From positions 124,001 through 188,000 of the forward strand of contig JAJXYC010000015.1 in assembly GCA_021780815.1 (NCBI GenBank): DNA of 64,000 bases, written 5' to 3'. This DNA comes from Bacteroidota bacterium. GTDB lineage: Bacteria; Bacteroidota; Ignavibacteria; Kapaibacteriales; UBA2268. A program made the translations under genes and the position numbers. This document shows positions 28,790 through 38,545 of the stretch, piece after piece. Under the pieces are notes generated by a model that saw only the letters and a program-made list of their open reading frames with translations, made no database searches and was not told the DNA's origin. Numbering within the stretch: the stretch's first letter is position 1; each line of letters opens with the position of its first letter.

Positions 28790-30122
28790 TTTAACTCAAA
28801 CAAATACGGATTTCTTCTTAGATAAAATTGAAAATTTAGTTAAATTTGCTGTTAAAGAAGGTGCCACTCAAGCGCAAATTTATATTTTAAATTCAGATGA
28901 TTTCTCAGTAGAAATACGAAACGGGAAAATTGAAGAACTTAACAAATCTATTTCTGCAAATTTAGCTTTAAAAATATTAGTTGATGATAAAGTTGCAACC
29001 GCTTCTACATCTGATTTTCAAATTTCTACAATTGAATACTTAATTAAAAATGCCATTAAAAGAGCTGTATATAGTGAACCTGATGAATTTTCACGTTTAT
29101 CTGATTTTGTTACGAACGAATTTAATCCGGAAGAATTGGAAATTTACGATAATGAAATTGAAAATTTAACTTCGGATTATAAAATAAATCAAGCAATTGA
29201 ATTGGAAAAAATAGCAATGTCAGATAAAAGAATTAAATTATCTGACGGTTCATTTTTTGGGACAAATATTTCGGAAGTATTTGTAGCAAATTCAAATAAC
29301 TTACTCGGTAGTTTTAAATCCTCTTCTATTGGAGCAGGAGTGCATCTGCATTCTGGAGATGATGATAATATGATAGAAGATGGCTATTGGTTTAATGCCG
29401 TCAATCTCAATAAAATGATGTCAATTGAAGAAATTGCAAAAAAAGCAATTTATCGTGTTACTCGTTTAACTGGTGCAAGAAAAATTCCATCGATGGATTT
29501 GCCTGTTATTTTTGAAGCAGGGGTTGCTTCTTCGCTTTTTGGTTTCTTTGCCGCTTGTATTAGCGGTTCTAATATCTATATGAAACGTAGTTTTTTAGCA
29601 GATAAATTAAATCAACAAATTGCTAATAATAACCTCAATATTATTGATAATGGAAGATTAAAAGGTGCTGTTGGTTCTATTCCATTTGATAGTGATGGAG
29701 TTCCTACAAAAATTAATAAAATTGTAGAAAACGGTATCTTGAAAAATTATCTGCTCGGGACATATTCTGCAAGAAAATTAAGCTTAAAATCAACAGGAAA
29801 TGCCTCTGGTCCAACTAATTTTATTGTGCAAAATGGTCCTTTTACACAAAGTGAACTAATAAAATCAATAGACAAAGGTCTTTTAATAACTTCTACAATA
29901 GGTCAAGGTACTGATACCACAACAGGCGATATTTCAAAAGGTACATTTGGATTAATGATTGAAAATGGAGAATTGACTTACCCTGTTTCTGAAATTACGT
30001 TTTCTGGCAATTTAGGAACAATATTAAATAGTATTGAAATGATTGCAAATGATGCTGAACAAAATCGTTCAATAAAATCGCCATCAATAAAAATTTCAAA
30101 TATTTCAATTTCTGGCAGATAA
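28779..30122 (+). CDS. pmbA: TldE/PmbA metalloprotease subunit
   Basis: 447 aa from the ATG at 28779, preceded by GGAGG (28769-28773) inside tldD; a TTG at 28767 overlaps that SD and is rejected. The sequence is the TldD paralogue without the HExxxH motif, as in all TldE/PmbA. C-terminal blocks NASGPTNFIVQNG and GTDTTTGDISKGTFGLMIENG are typical. It acts with TldD as the inactive but required partner. It is the last gene of the two-gene operon; a convergent transporter gene follows 27 nt later. Confidence 0.95.
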   Translation: MTNNLTQTNTDFFLDKIENLVKFAVKEGATQAQIYILNSDDFSVEIRNGKIEELNKSISANLALKILVDDKVATASTSDFQISTIEYLIKNAIKRAVYSEPDEFSRLSDFVTNEFNPEELEIYDNEIENLTSDYKINQAIELEKIAMSDKRIKLSDGSFFGTNISEVFVANSNNLLGSFKSSSIGAGVHLHSGDDDNMIEDGYWFNAVNLNKMMSIEEIAKKAIYRVTRLTGARKIPSMDLPVIFEAGVASSLFGFFAACISGSNIYMKRSFLADKLNQQIANNNLNIIDNGRLKGAVGSIPFDSDGVPTKINKIVENGILKNYLLGTYSARKLSLKSTGNASGPTNFIVQNGPFTQSELIKSIDKGLLITSTIGQGTDTTTGDISKGTFGLMIENGELTYPVSEITFSGNLGTILNSIEMIANDAEQNRSIKSPSIKISNISISGR

Positions 30123-30149
30123 ACCAACATAGAATGAAATTATTTTTTA

Positions 30150-31049
30150 TTATTCCTTTTTACTATGAAAATTAATTATTATCCCAGATATAATCAATAT
30201 AAGACCCAGAAAAGAAGAAATTTGAATCGCCTCTTTCAAAATTAAAGAAATAATTAATAATGAAAGAAATGGTGTTATATAAATAAGTTGGCTAATTTTA
30301 TCGGCTCTTTGTGCAATAATTAGAGCTTTTAACCAAAGCACAAAAGTAATTCCCATTTCAAATAGTCCAACATAAATAGATGAAAAAACACCTTGTATGA
30401 CAAACAAATGATAATATCCTATATAAAGATTAAGAATATTAGAAAAAATTGTCCCAAATAAAAAAAATGAGGCTAATTTTATAACTGCTTCTCTTTTATC
30501 TTGTAAATTTAATATCCAGAAAATAGACCAAACAAAAGCACTTCCTAACGCTAGAACAACTCCCATAGGATTAGCAAAATGCAATTCCAAAAGATTGCCT
30601 TTAGTTGAAATTACAACAATGCCCAAAAAAGAAATAAATAAAGCAATTATACTTTTCAGTTTTATAGTTTGTTTCAAAAAAATTGCCGATAAAAAAGTCA
30701 AAACAAGTGGCCAAGAATAATTTAAAATCATTGCTTCTTGTGCAGGCAATCGAAAATATGCATTAAATAAAATTATATAATATAAAAAAGGATTAATAAA
30801 ACCTAATAAAGCCGAACGTATCCAGTCTTTTTGAGACTGCTTAATAAACAAGTTGATTTTTCTTTGAATAGTTAAAATAATCAACAAAATCAAAAAAGAA
30901 GATAAAGTTGAAATTGCAAGAAGTTGATAAACACTAATAAACGACAAAGAAATTTTAAAAGCAGTGGCAACAGTCCCCCAAAAAATAATAGCAAGAAAAG
31001 CAAAAAAATACTCATTTCCAACAAGTTTAAAATTTCTATTACTTCCCAT
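30150..31049 (-). CDS. EamA/DMT-superfamily transporter
   Basis: 299 aa with about ten hydrophobic helices in two repeats of five, the classical EamA (drug/metabolite transporter) layout. The first repeat begins FFAFLAIIFWGTVATAFKISL and the second near ANPMGVVLALGSAFVWSIFW. The motif 'PLVLTFLSAIFLKQTI' closing the first repeat is typical. Substrates in this family range from amino acids to nucleotides and sugars and cannot be read from the sequence. It starts 1 nt after the stop of the glycosyltransferase gene, so the two are almost certainly one transcript; a link to envelope glycan metabolism is possible. Confidence 0.88.
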   Translation of the reverse strand: MGSNRNFKLVGNEYFFAFLAIIFWGTVATAFKISLSFISVYQLLAISTLSSFLILLIILTIQRKINLFIKQSQKDWIRSALLGFINPFLYYIILFNAYFRLPAQEAMILNYSWPLVLTFLSAIFLKQTIKLKSIIALFISFLGIVVISTKGNLLELHFANPMGVVLALGSAFVWSIFWILNLQDKREAVIKLASFFLFGTIFSNILNLYIGYYHLFVIQGVFSSIYVGLFEMGITFVLWLKALIIAQRADKISQLIYITPFLSLLIISLILKEAIQISSFLGLILIISGIIINFHSKKE

Positions 31050-31050
31050 T

Positions 31051-32328
31051 TTATCTGAATTTAACCGAATAAGCTAATTCTTTAGCTAATTGTTGAGTCA
31101 AAAGTTTTCGTTCAAATTTTTCAATAGATTTTTCATCCACTTTTGGTAATTGATTAACTTTCCATTTATTATATAAATTTAAAATTGAAGATTTAATTGC
31201 ATCAGCATCATTAAAATTCGTAATAATAGCGCCGTTAGTAGATTCCGCAATTTTAGTAAGGTCGCTTACAGGCGAAGAAATAATCATTGGCTTTTTTGCT
31301 CCTAAATATTCATAAAAGCGGCTGGGTGTTACAATTGAATTTGGCACCATAAACCATAGTACATCTGCTTCAATCAAATTTTGCACTGCTTCAATATGTT
31401 TAATATAACCAGTTGTTTTAATAATATCGCTTAATCCAAGTTTTTCGATTTGTTTTAAATAATTTTTTTGTAAAATACCAATCAATCTTATTTCTAAATC
31501 GTTCTTAATTTCTGGTTTTTCGTTTATCAAAGCATTTACAGCTTTAAAGAAATATTTAGGAGTTAAATCCGCAGAGAAAACACCAGAATGAGTAATAACA
31601 AATTTTTTAGATTTTTTAACATTATTTTGTGCTAAAATAAAATCTTCTTTATCAAACCCATGAGGTATGATAGAAATATCATTATGATTTAAAAAACGGT
31701 AACGATTAAGTATCCTATTTTTCATATCCCGAGTAATCACTATTGTCCGTGAGGCATTCAACAAAATCTTTTCTTCCAAAGTAATTGCATAATTTTTGTG
31801 GAATGGCGTAGCATAAAAATAATAAGGATTATCCACCCACAAATCCCTATAATCCAGAATATACGGAATATCATATTGTTTAGAAAGTTTATTTGCAATT
31901 AAAAAATCAGTAAAAGGTGGAGCAGTTGTAAGAATTGCATCAATTTGATTTTCAGAAAATATTTGTTCAGCTTTTTGAATTGCATATTTCGCCCAAATCC
32001 TACGACTATCAGGTTGTAAGACTGTTTGAAGTAACCGAGATTGAATTTTTTGCCTGAATTTTGAAGGATAATTTATCTTTCTGTTACCCTTTTCTTTTGT
32101 AATTTTGGATAAATCTTCATCAGTACGGTAAATTTTGATGTTCTTTTCTTCTAATTCATTTAAAAGAGAATCATCAAAAGCATAATATATCGGTGAATTT
32201 GAGGTTAAAACAACAGGATACCACCCAAATTCAGGCAAATACTTAATAAATTTACTAATTCTTTGCACTCCACTCAAACCCATCGGGGGAAAGTAATATG
32301 CAATTACAAGTACATTAAGTGAAGTCAT
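31051..32328 (-). CDS. Family 4 (GT-B) glycosyltransferase
   Basis: 425 aa. The N-terminal Rossmann fold starts LVIAYYFPPMGLSGVQRISKF, the 'G-x-G' donor loop of GT4-like enzymes. ILTTAPPFTDFLIANKL and DYRDLWVDNPYYF are typical of GT4 proteins of envelope polysaccharide pathways. The C-terminal half has THSGVFSADLTPKYFFKA and the late TPSRFYEYLGAKKPMI block, equivalent to the 'PxKxxEYxAxGKPVI' sugar-nucleotide site. It probably transfers a hexose to a lipid-linked or surface glycan. Upstream of the EamA gene in a two-gene minus-strand operon. Substrate is unknown. Confidence 0.88.
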   Translation of the reverse strand: MTSLNVLVIAYYFPPMGLSGVQRISKFIKYLPEFGWYPVVLTSNSPIYYAFDDSLLNELEEKNIKIYRTDEDLSKITKEKGNRKINYPSKFRQKIQSRLLQTVLQPDSRRIWAKYAIQKAEQIFSENQIDAILTTAPPFTDFLIANKLSKQYDIPYILDYRDLWVDNPYYFYATPFHKNYAITLEEKILLNASRTIVITRDMKNRILNRYRFLNHNDISIIPHGFDKEDFILAQNNVKKSKKFVITHSGVFSADLTPKYFFKAVNALINEKPEIKNDLEIRLIGILQKNYLKQIEKLGLSDIIKTTGYIKHIEAVQNLIEADVLWFMVPNSIVTPSRFYEYLGAKKPMIISSPVSDLTKIAESTNGAIITNFNDADAIKSSILNLYNKWKVNQLPKVDEKSIEKFERKLLTQQLAKELAYSVKFR

Positions 32329-32351
32329 CTATTAACACAAGTTTTAAACTA

Positions 32352-32359
32352 CAAAATTA
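32352..32359 (-). promoter_or_regulatory. Possible -7 box for the glycosyltransferase operon
   Basis: The minus strand reads TAATTTTG (TAnnTTTG), placing a start about 15-20 nt before the ATG at 32328. A TTTG lies upstream but too close to be a standard -33 box. Confidence 0.3.
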
Positions 32360-32568
32360 CGGAAAAAAAAGCAAATTTGTTAGAAATCTGATATTAATAA
32401 AATACAAATAAATAAAATTTCATAAATTATATAAAATTAAAATATTATTTAGCACTTAAATTCAAAATTTCAAATTAATTTTTTTTAATAAATATAGAGA
32501 TTTGATTTTTTTTTTGTAATTTTAACTTCTGAATTTTTATCAATTTACGAAAATAGCAACTAAATAAT

Positions 32569-34281
32569 ATGGAAAAAATTATTGACATAGAATTCATAAA
32601 AAATTATTTTGATTCTTTACCATTCAAAGTTGCAATAATGGATAGAGACCAAATAATAGTAGCGGCAAATAAAAAATTCCAAGAAAGTTATGGAACTTGG
32701 GTAAATTTACGTTGTCATGAACTTTGCAAGAATTCAAAGATACCTTGTTTACGATGTCGTGTTCAAAATGTTTTTCAGACAGGCGAAACCGAAGTTTTGC
32801 AGGATTCAAGTTTAGATACAAATGGCAAAATGATTTTTGATGTGGTGGTATTTTCGCCAATCTTTGATGCACAAGGCAAAGTAAAATATGTCCAAGAAAT
32901 GGCTATTCCTCAAAAAGATGTTTATCACTGGGAAAATGACTTTAATGTGCTATTTGAAAATTCTCCAAATTTTATTACAATAATTGATAAAAATTACAAT
33001 ATACTCCGTGCAAATCGCCGGATGACAAATACATTTGGCGTCTTACGTGGAAAAAAATGTTACGAAATATTTAAAAAGAAAAAACAAGTTTGTACTAACT
33101 GTCCTACTTCTTTTACTTTTGAAGACGGTTCTGTGCATTCAGCAAGTCAAGTTGGAATTACCCCTAATGGGGAAAAATCTTATTATATTATGACATCGGC
33201 ACCTGTTTCTTTTGACGAAAAAGGGCAAGTTACTAAAGTTATGGAAATCGGTGTTGATATTACTGAAATTAATAAATTGCAAGAACAGCTCAATTTCACT
33301 CATGATTTTTATGGCAATTTAATTGAAAATTCATCAGAAGGCGTTATTGCTATTGATAAAAAAGGTAAATTACAAATTTTTAATCCAAAATCTGAAGAAA
33401 TTTTAGGCTGGACTACTAAAAGAAAACCAGGTATTGCACAAGCAAGAAAAATGTTGCCTCCTCAATTTTTTGAAGATTTTTCTGGTAGCGAAGGTTCTAT
33501 TGAGTATTATAAAACTTATATTAAAAACTTAAATGATGATGATATTCCTGTTCATCTTAAAATTTATGATATTATAAGTAAGAACGATATTATGGGACGT
33601 GTCGCAATTATCAATGATTTACGCCCGTTCTTGGAAGTTGAAGAAAATAAGCAAAGAGCTAAAGAAAATGCCTTCCGTGAAAAATTTGCTATTATCGGAA
33701 AAGATACTCAAACAATTTTGAAATCCATCAGAGATTTTATGGGCGAATTAAATATTTCATTCTCTAATAATGCAGATTTTCAGTTACAAAAGCAATGGAA
33801 TTCTTTCTACGACAAAACAAGCGAATATCTGCAAACAATGAACTTGTTCATTAAATATGCACAAGGCTATTCTCCTAGAATTGAATTAGTTGATTTAAAT
33901 GAATTTGTCGAAAATGAATTTATTAAATATAAAAATACTTTTGCTTATTCAGACTTAAAATTAGAACTAAATTTATCACCCGAAGAGCCTGTAATTAATG
34001 CCGATATTAAAACTCTTCAAGAATCTGTTTTTGTGATTATGTTGCATTACTTGACTTATATACAAGAACATTGTGCTAAAATCACTTTTAGAACTTTTTT
34101 CAATAATAAGTCCATATTTTTTGAAATTGAAGTAAAGTGTAATGAATCTGATATTCCTGAATTTAGCGAAGGTTTAAGTTTAAGTATTATTTCTATGATT
34201 TCAGAAGTTAATGGAATGGAAATTAAAACTTTAAAAATTGCAGACGAAGGATTAATTAAAATTTCGTTAATTTTCAAATAA
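32569..34281 (+). CDS. Triple-PAS protein with Cys clusters and a degenerate histidine-kinase module
   Basis: 570 aa, no signal peptide or membrane helix. PAS1 (about 10-113) carries C49, C53, C60 and C63 (CHELC..PCLRC). PAS2 (about 125-240) carries C164, C175 and C178 (KKCYEIF..VCTNC). PAS3 spans about 250-360. The C-terminal 200 residues align with HisKA-HATPase_c but every catalytic element is missing. K378 replaces the phospho-accepting His (FAIIGKDTQ against FSIIAHDLR of the kinase at the start of the window). The N-box Asn and G1 DxGxG are absent, and G2 is reduced to EGLSLSIISM. Cys-PAS domains can bind metal, haem or act as redox switches. A pseudokinase scaffold or regulator of another kinase is the likely role (inference). 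Confidence 0.8.
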   Translation: MEKIIDIEFIKNYFDSLPFKVAIMDRDQIIVAANKKFQESYGTWVNLRCHELCKNSKIPCLRCRVQNVFQTGETEVLQDSSLDTNGKMIFDVVVFSPIFDAQGKVKYVQEMAIPQKDVYHWENDFNVLFENSPNFITIIDKNYNILRANRRMTNTFGVLRGKKCYEIFKKKKQVCTNCPTSFTFEDGSVHSASQVGITPNGEKSYYIMTSAPVSFDEKGQVTKVMEIGVDITEINKLQEQLNFTHDFYGNLIENSSEGVIAIDKKGKLQIFNPKSEEILGWTTKRKPGIAQARKMLPPQFFEDFSGSEGSIEYYKTYIKNLNDDDIPVHLKIYDIISKNDIMGRVAIINDLRPFLEVEENKQRAKENAFREKFAIIGKDTQTILKSIRDFMGELNISFSNNADFQLQKQWNSFYDKTSEYLQTMNLFIKYAQGYSPRIELVDLNEFVENEFIKYKNTFAYSDLKLELNLSPEEPVINADIKTLQESVFVIMLHYLTYIQEHCAKITFRTFFNNKSIFFEIEVKCNESDIPEFSEGLSLSIISMISEVNGMEIKTLKIADEGLIKISLIFK

Positions 34282-34306
34282 ATAGAATGGGAATTATTGC
34301 GTTTAA

Positions 34307-36532
34307 TCAAGCAATACCTAAAAAACTTTTATCTTTATTGATATATTTTTTTAATGTTATAAGTAAAATATTATTTTCAAGACTAACTAAATTTGGGTCA
34401 GTTGCAATAATATTAGATGCAATTGTGCGACTTAAAGATATTATTTCACCATCATTAACTAAATCAAGATAACGAAAATCGGGTAATCCTGATTGTTTTG
34501 TTCCCATAATATCTCCGGGTCCTCGAAGTTCTAAATCAATTTCAGAAATTTTAAAACCATCGGAAGTTTCTTCCATTGCTTTTAACCTAATAATTGCGGC
34601 TTTTCGTTCCTTGGGGTCAATTTTTGTTTTCTTTAATTGAAATTGAAAATAATCTTTTGTAAACAAAAAGCAGTATGATTGACTTTCTCCCCTACCTATT
34701 CGCCCTCGCAATTGATGCAATTGAGATAATCCAAATCTTTCCGAATCTTCTATTACCATAATAGTTGCATTTGGGACATCAATACCTACTTCAATTACTG
34801 TTGTTGCAAATAAAATATCTAATTCCTTGTTTAAAAAGGCTTGCATTGCATCATCTTTTTCATAAGAAAAAAGTTGTCCGTGTAACATTCCAACTCGATA
34901 ATCTTTAAAAATTGAATCTTTTAATTCTTCATAATGTTCTATAACTGCTTTGTAATCAATTTTTTCTGATTTTTCTACTAATGGATATACAATGTAACAT
35001 TGACGACCTTGTGCAATTTCCGCTTTAATAAATTCATATACTTTAAGCCTATTTTGATTAAAAACTACTTTGGTCTTAATAGGCTTCCTATTTTTGGGCA
35101 GTTCTTTTATAACTGAAACATTCAAATCACCGTATATAGTCATTGTTAAAGTTCTTGGAATTGGTGTTGCACTCATTACCAAAATATGCGGAACAACATC
35201 TAATTCATTATATGATTGTTTGGCTAATTCAATTAATTCTGCTCTTTGAGAAACTCCAAAGCGATGTTGCTCATCAATTATTACATAAGCTAATTTATTG
35301 AATTTAATATTACTTTGGAACAAAGCATGCGTTCCACAAATAATTTGCGCTCTTCCCGAACTAATCTCTTCATTAATTTCATTACGATATTTCTTCTTTT
35401 GACCACCTACCAATAGCTCAATTTTAATTGAATAAGGCTCTAAAAACTTTTTTAAAGTGTTGTAATGCTGTTCGGCTAATAGTTCGGTTGGTGCCATAAA
35501 TACAACTTGATACCCTGCATCAATTACCGCTAACATAGAAATAATTGCCACTATTGTTTTACCTGAACCAACATCGCCTTGTAACAATCTATTCATTGGT
35601 CTTTGACTTTTAAAATCATTGAAAATATCTTTTAATACTTGTATTTGACTTTGAGTTAATTCAAAAGGAAGATGTTTATAAAAAGACTTAACTAATGTCG
35701 TATTCTTTTCAATAATCAATCCCTTTTCGTACTTGATTTGATGTTTGCGCTTTGTAAGTAAAGTTAATTGGAAAAGGAATGATTCCTCAAATTTAACACG
35801 GAAACGTGCTTTTTCCAATTCATTCTTATTTGTTGGAAAATGTAATGCTTCTATGCAATTTTCTATTTTTGGCAACTTTAAATCTTGCAACAAATAATCT
35901 GGAAGTGTTTCTTGAAGTTCAACTTTCTTAGTTTCAATTACTTCTTTGATTAATTTCCGCAATGTTTTATGGGTTATTTGGCTTTTTACAAATATTTCAG
36001 GTAATCTATATTTAGGTAATATTCCACCTTTCCTATACAAACCACTTTCTTCTATGTCAATTTTTTCTATCTCTGGATGTGTAAAAGATACATCAAAATA
36101 TTGATCACTTTCGGGGTATCCATTAACCATTACCCAATCATCAATTTGATAAGACTTCTTAAAATATTCTATCCGATTAAAAAACACTATTCTCGCATTT
36201 ACTCCACTTCCATCGCTAATAAACAATAATAATAACTTGCGGTGATGACCAAATTCTTTTTCACTTATTTTAACAATTTTCCCAATTAATGAATATTCTG
36301 TTTGAAATTTAATATCTTGAATTTTAGTATTACGAAAATCAAATTGATTCTCATTCTTTATGATTTTTGATAGTTCTTGTATTGATTTAACCGAATTTCG
36401 GTCTATATAAGAAGTAGGAAAATAAAGAATTAAATCAGAATAATTTGTTATGCCCGCTTGTGCAAAAACTTCAGCACGTTTAGGACCTACTCCTTTTAAA
36501 TATTGAATTTCATATTCTTTCTTGTCTGCCAT
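34307..36532 (-). CDS. recG: ATP-dependent DNA helicase RecG
   Basis: 741 aa, somewhat longer than the ~690 of E. coli. It starts with the helix-hairpin KGVGPKRAEVFAQAG. The wedge/OB domain (about 90-190) is followed by superfamily 2 motifs: Walker A GDVGSGKT (about 320), DEQH box in VIIDEQHRFGVSQR, motif III MSATPIPRTL, and motif VI QLRGRIGRG. The C-terminal block LRGPGDIMGTKQSGLPDFRYLDL is diagnostic for RecG. It remodels stalled replication forks and branch-migrates Holliday junctions. It lies 6 nt downstream of the barrel-protein gene, so likely shares its transcript. Confidence 0.97.
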   Translation of the reverse strand: MADKKEYEIQYLKGVGPKRAEVFAQAGITNYSDLILYFPTSYIDRNSVKSIQELSKIIKNENQFDFRNTKIQDIKFQTEYSLIGKIVKISEKEFGHHRKLLLLFISDGSGVNARIVFFNRIEYFKKSYQIDDWVMVNGYPESDQYFDVSFTHPEIEKIDIEESGLYRKGGILPKYRLPEIFVKSQITHKTLRKLIKEVIETKKVELQETLPDYLLQDLKLPKIENCIEALHFPTNKNELEKARFRVKFEESFLFQLTLLTKRKHQIKYEKGLIIEKNTTLVKSFYKHLPFELTQSQIQVLKDIFNDFKSQRPMNRLLQGDVGSGKTIVAIISMLAVIDAGYQVVFMAPTELLAEQHYNTLKKFLEPYSIKIELLVGGQKKKYRNEINEEISSGRAQIICGTHALFQSNIKFNKLAYVIIDEQHRFGVSQRAELIELAKQSYNELDVVPHILVMSATPIPRTLTMTIYGDLNVSVIKELPKNRKPIKTKVVFNQNRLKVYEFIKAEIAQGRQCYIVYPLVEKSEKIDYKAVIEHYEELKDSIFKDYRVGMLHGQLFSYEKDDAMQAFLNKELDILFATTVIEVGIDVPNATIMVIEDSERFGLSQLHQLRGRIGRGESQSYCFLFTKDYFQFQLKKTKIDPKERKAAIIRLKAMEETSDGFKISEIDLELRGPGDIMGTKQSGLPDFRYLDLVNDGEIISLSRTIASNIIATDPNLVSLENNILLITLKKYINKDKSFLGIA

Positions 36533-36538
36533 TTGACC

Positions 36539-38344
36539 CTAAAAACTTAAAATTATACCTATTTGAAAATTTAACCCTGCTTCCGGTATGCCATAATTAT
36601 ATTCGTAATATTCATTTGTTAAATTTTTCAAATTTATATAAAAATATTGATTCGAAAATTTTTGTTGTGCTTGAAAATTAAAAATTATTGATTTTTTGGT
36701 ATATTCTATAGCGCTTTCTTGTTGATTAAAAATTCTTATGCCACTATTATAATTTGCTTGTAACTGTAAATCCAATCCAAAATCAAATTGGTAATCCATC
36801 GTGAAAGCATCTGCTAATTTAGGAACTCTATAAGTCGGCTCTAATTGTATTTCAGAATTGTTTGTATTAAGAAGTGCAAATGAAAATAAATTCGCTAATT
36901 TAAAATTAAACCAGTATATTTCAAAATTGCAATAAAGATTTACAGCCTTAACTAACCCTGCCGACAAATATGTAAATTTACCACTATCACTTGGACTAGG
37001 GTAAAGCACATTATTGCCAGTGCTAAAAATAATACCTGCTTGGATATTTCCAATATTGCTAATATTTGTATTACTTCTTAAATCAGTTTCCAACCAATTT
37101 TCAGGGTCTAAATTTATATTACCTTGTTGAGTACCGTTTAAATCATAATATTGGGATACAAAAGGAACAAAAGCAAATTTCATTAACCTTACGGAAAAAG
37201 ATTGAGCATCGGATAATTTATAGTTCGATGAAATATCTAAATTATAATTAGAATTATTTGCAGGAATTTTACCAAACTCTGAATATATAATTGCTCGTTG
37301 TTGTAATTCAACCGATAAATTTAATGACAAAAAATCAGTTAAAGGCACTGCTTGGCTTGCTTTGATGAAAAGTTCTTCACTCTCTGCTCTTAATTTCCAT
37401 TTTTTTACAATATACGAATATAAAAATACATCTTGCGAATAATTAAAGGTTAATTTGAAATCCTTTTGCTTAATAAATAGTGGGGTTAAAATTGATAAAT
37501 TCCCTCCATAACTATATTCATCTATTTGTGTCGATGATATGTAGCCGGTTATCGGAAAACTATTGGTGTCTATATTGCTCCCAAAGTTCCGTAAAAATTT
37601 CTTTACAAATATATTCCCTTCAAATTTTAAATTTTCGTTAAAGTAATTTTCAAATTTCAACATTTCTATGAATTCATCATAATCGCTAAAATGCTGTTTA
37701 ATTGGCGAAAGATTGTTTAAATTTATTGGTACATATAAATTTGAAATATTAATGAGTGCACTAAGACTTATTGATGATTTGTTATTTCTAATGCCACCTT
37801 CAACATTAAATGCTATGTTTTGATAGGCTGAATTTTCTAAAAAGATTAAATCGGTATAGTTTGCAGTCTTTTTGTTGGAATAATAATACCCCCCTGAACT
37901 TTCAAAAACTGGAGTAAAACTCCAAAAATAATTTTTGATGTTGCCTTTGCTTACACCTTCAAGCAATCCATCTTTATTGCCTGAATAAAGCAATATTTTT
38001 GAAATAATTGAATCTTTATTTAAATTTATTGAATCTGTGGTGTTCTTATTCAACTTTGCTAAATTAATATCTATATTTTGTTTAATAAAATTATAATTAT
38101 AACTACCATCAAAAAGCGAATACAAAGGTATTGACGAATTCGTTATTCCGTAATAAACAGAATGACTAATACCCGATAATCTAATTTCCATCAAAGAATC
38201 AGGGAAATAAGACAATGGCACCTCTACTATTGTCTTTTTCTCGTTGTTCCAATTATCCGATAAATCAATTGCAAAACATTTATTTTCATAAACGAATAGC
38301 AAATAAACTAATGCAATGTAAAAAAATATACTTCGAATTTTCAA
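36539..38344 (-). CDS. Predicted outer-membrane beta-barrel protein, plug-less TonB-receptor type
   Basis: 601 aa with a signal peptide ending around NKCFA (residue ~25). Most of the protein is alternating-hydrophobicity strands with aromatic ends. It closes with NLTNEYYEYNYGIPEAG and a terminal F, the usual end of TonB-receptor barrels ('NLxNxxYxEYxGYPxPG'). I cannot find a plug domain: the N-terminal ~130 residues lack the VxIRG and GxSS/GGAINI motifs. It may be a TonB-receptor-derived porin or assembly factor. Sits immediately upstream of recG. Function unknown. Confidence 0.65.
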   Translation of the reverse strand: MKIRSIFFYIALVYLLFVYENKCFAIDLSDNWNNEKKTIVEVPLSYFPDSLMEIRLSGISHSVYYGITNSSIPLYSLFDGSYNYNFIKQNIDINLAKLNKNTTDSINLNKDSIISKILLYSGNKDGLLEGVSKGNIKNYFWSFTPVFESSGGYYYSNKKTANYTDLIFLENSAYQNIAFNVEGGIRNNKSSISLSALINISNLYVPINLNNLSPIKQHFSDYDEFIEMLKFENYFNENLKFEGNIFVKKFLRNFGSNIDTNSFPITGYISSTQIDEYSYGGNLSILTPLFIKQKDFKLTFNYSQDVFLYSYIVKKWKLRAESEELFIKASQAVPLTDFLSLNLSVELQQRAIIYSEFGKIPANNSNYNLDISSNYKLSDAQSFSVRLMKFAFVPFVSQYYDLNGTQQGNINLDPENWLETDLRSNTNISNIGNIQAGIIFSTGNNVLYPSPSDSGKFTYLSAGLVKAVNLYCNFEIYWFNFKLANLFSFALLNTNNSEIQLEPTYRVPKLADAFTMDYQFDFGLDLQLQANYNSGIRIFNQQESAIEYTKKSIIFNFQAQQKFSNQYFYINLKNLTNEYYEYNYGIPEAGLNFQIGIILSF

Positions 38345-38545
38345 TTTTATTTTTATGTATTAAAGGAAAACTTTTACAAAAATATTACAAAATTAGTAAA
38401 TTACACATTATTCTTTTAAAATTTACTTTATCAAATAGCATTAATAAAATAATTCTTAATTAATTATATTAATAAAGTGGGCAAAAATGAAAAAACTATT
38501 TTTTTTGTTTAATTTTGCTATTAAAAAACTAAAAAAGCAACATTT

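Noticed and set aside
32569-34281. Annotation as an active histidine kinase
   Set aside because: The phospho-accepting His and all ATP-binding boxes are missing.
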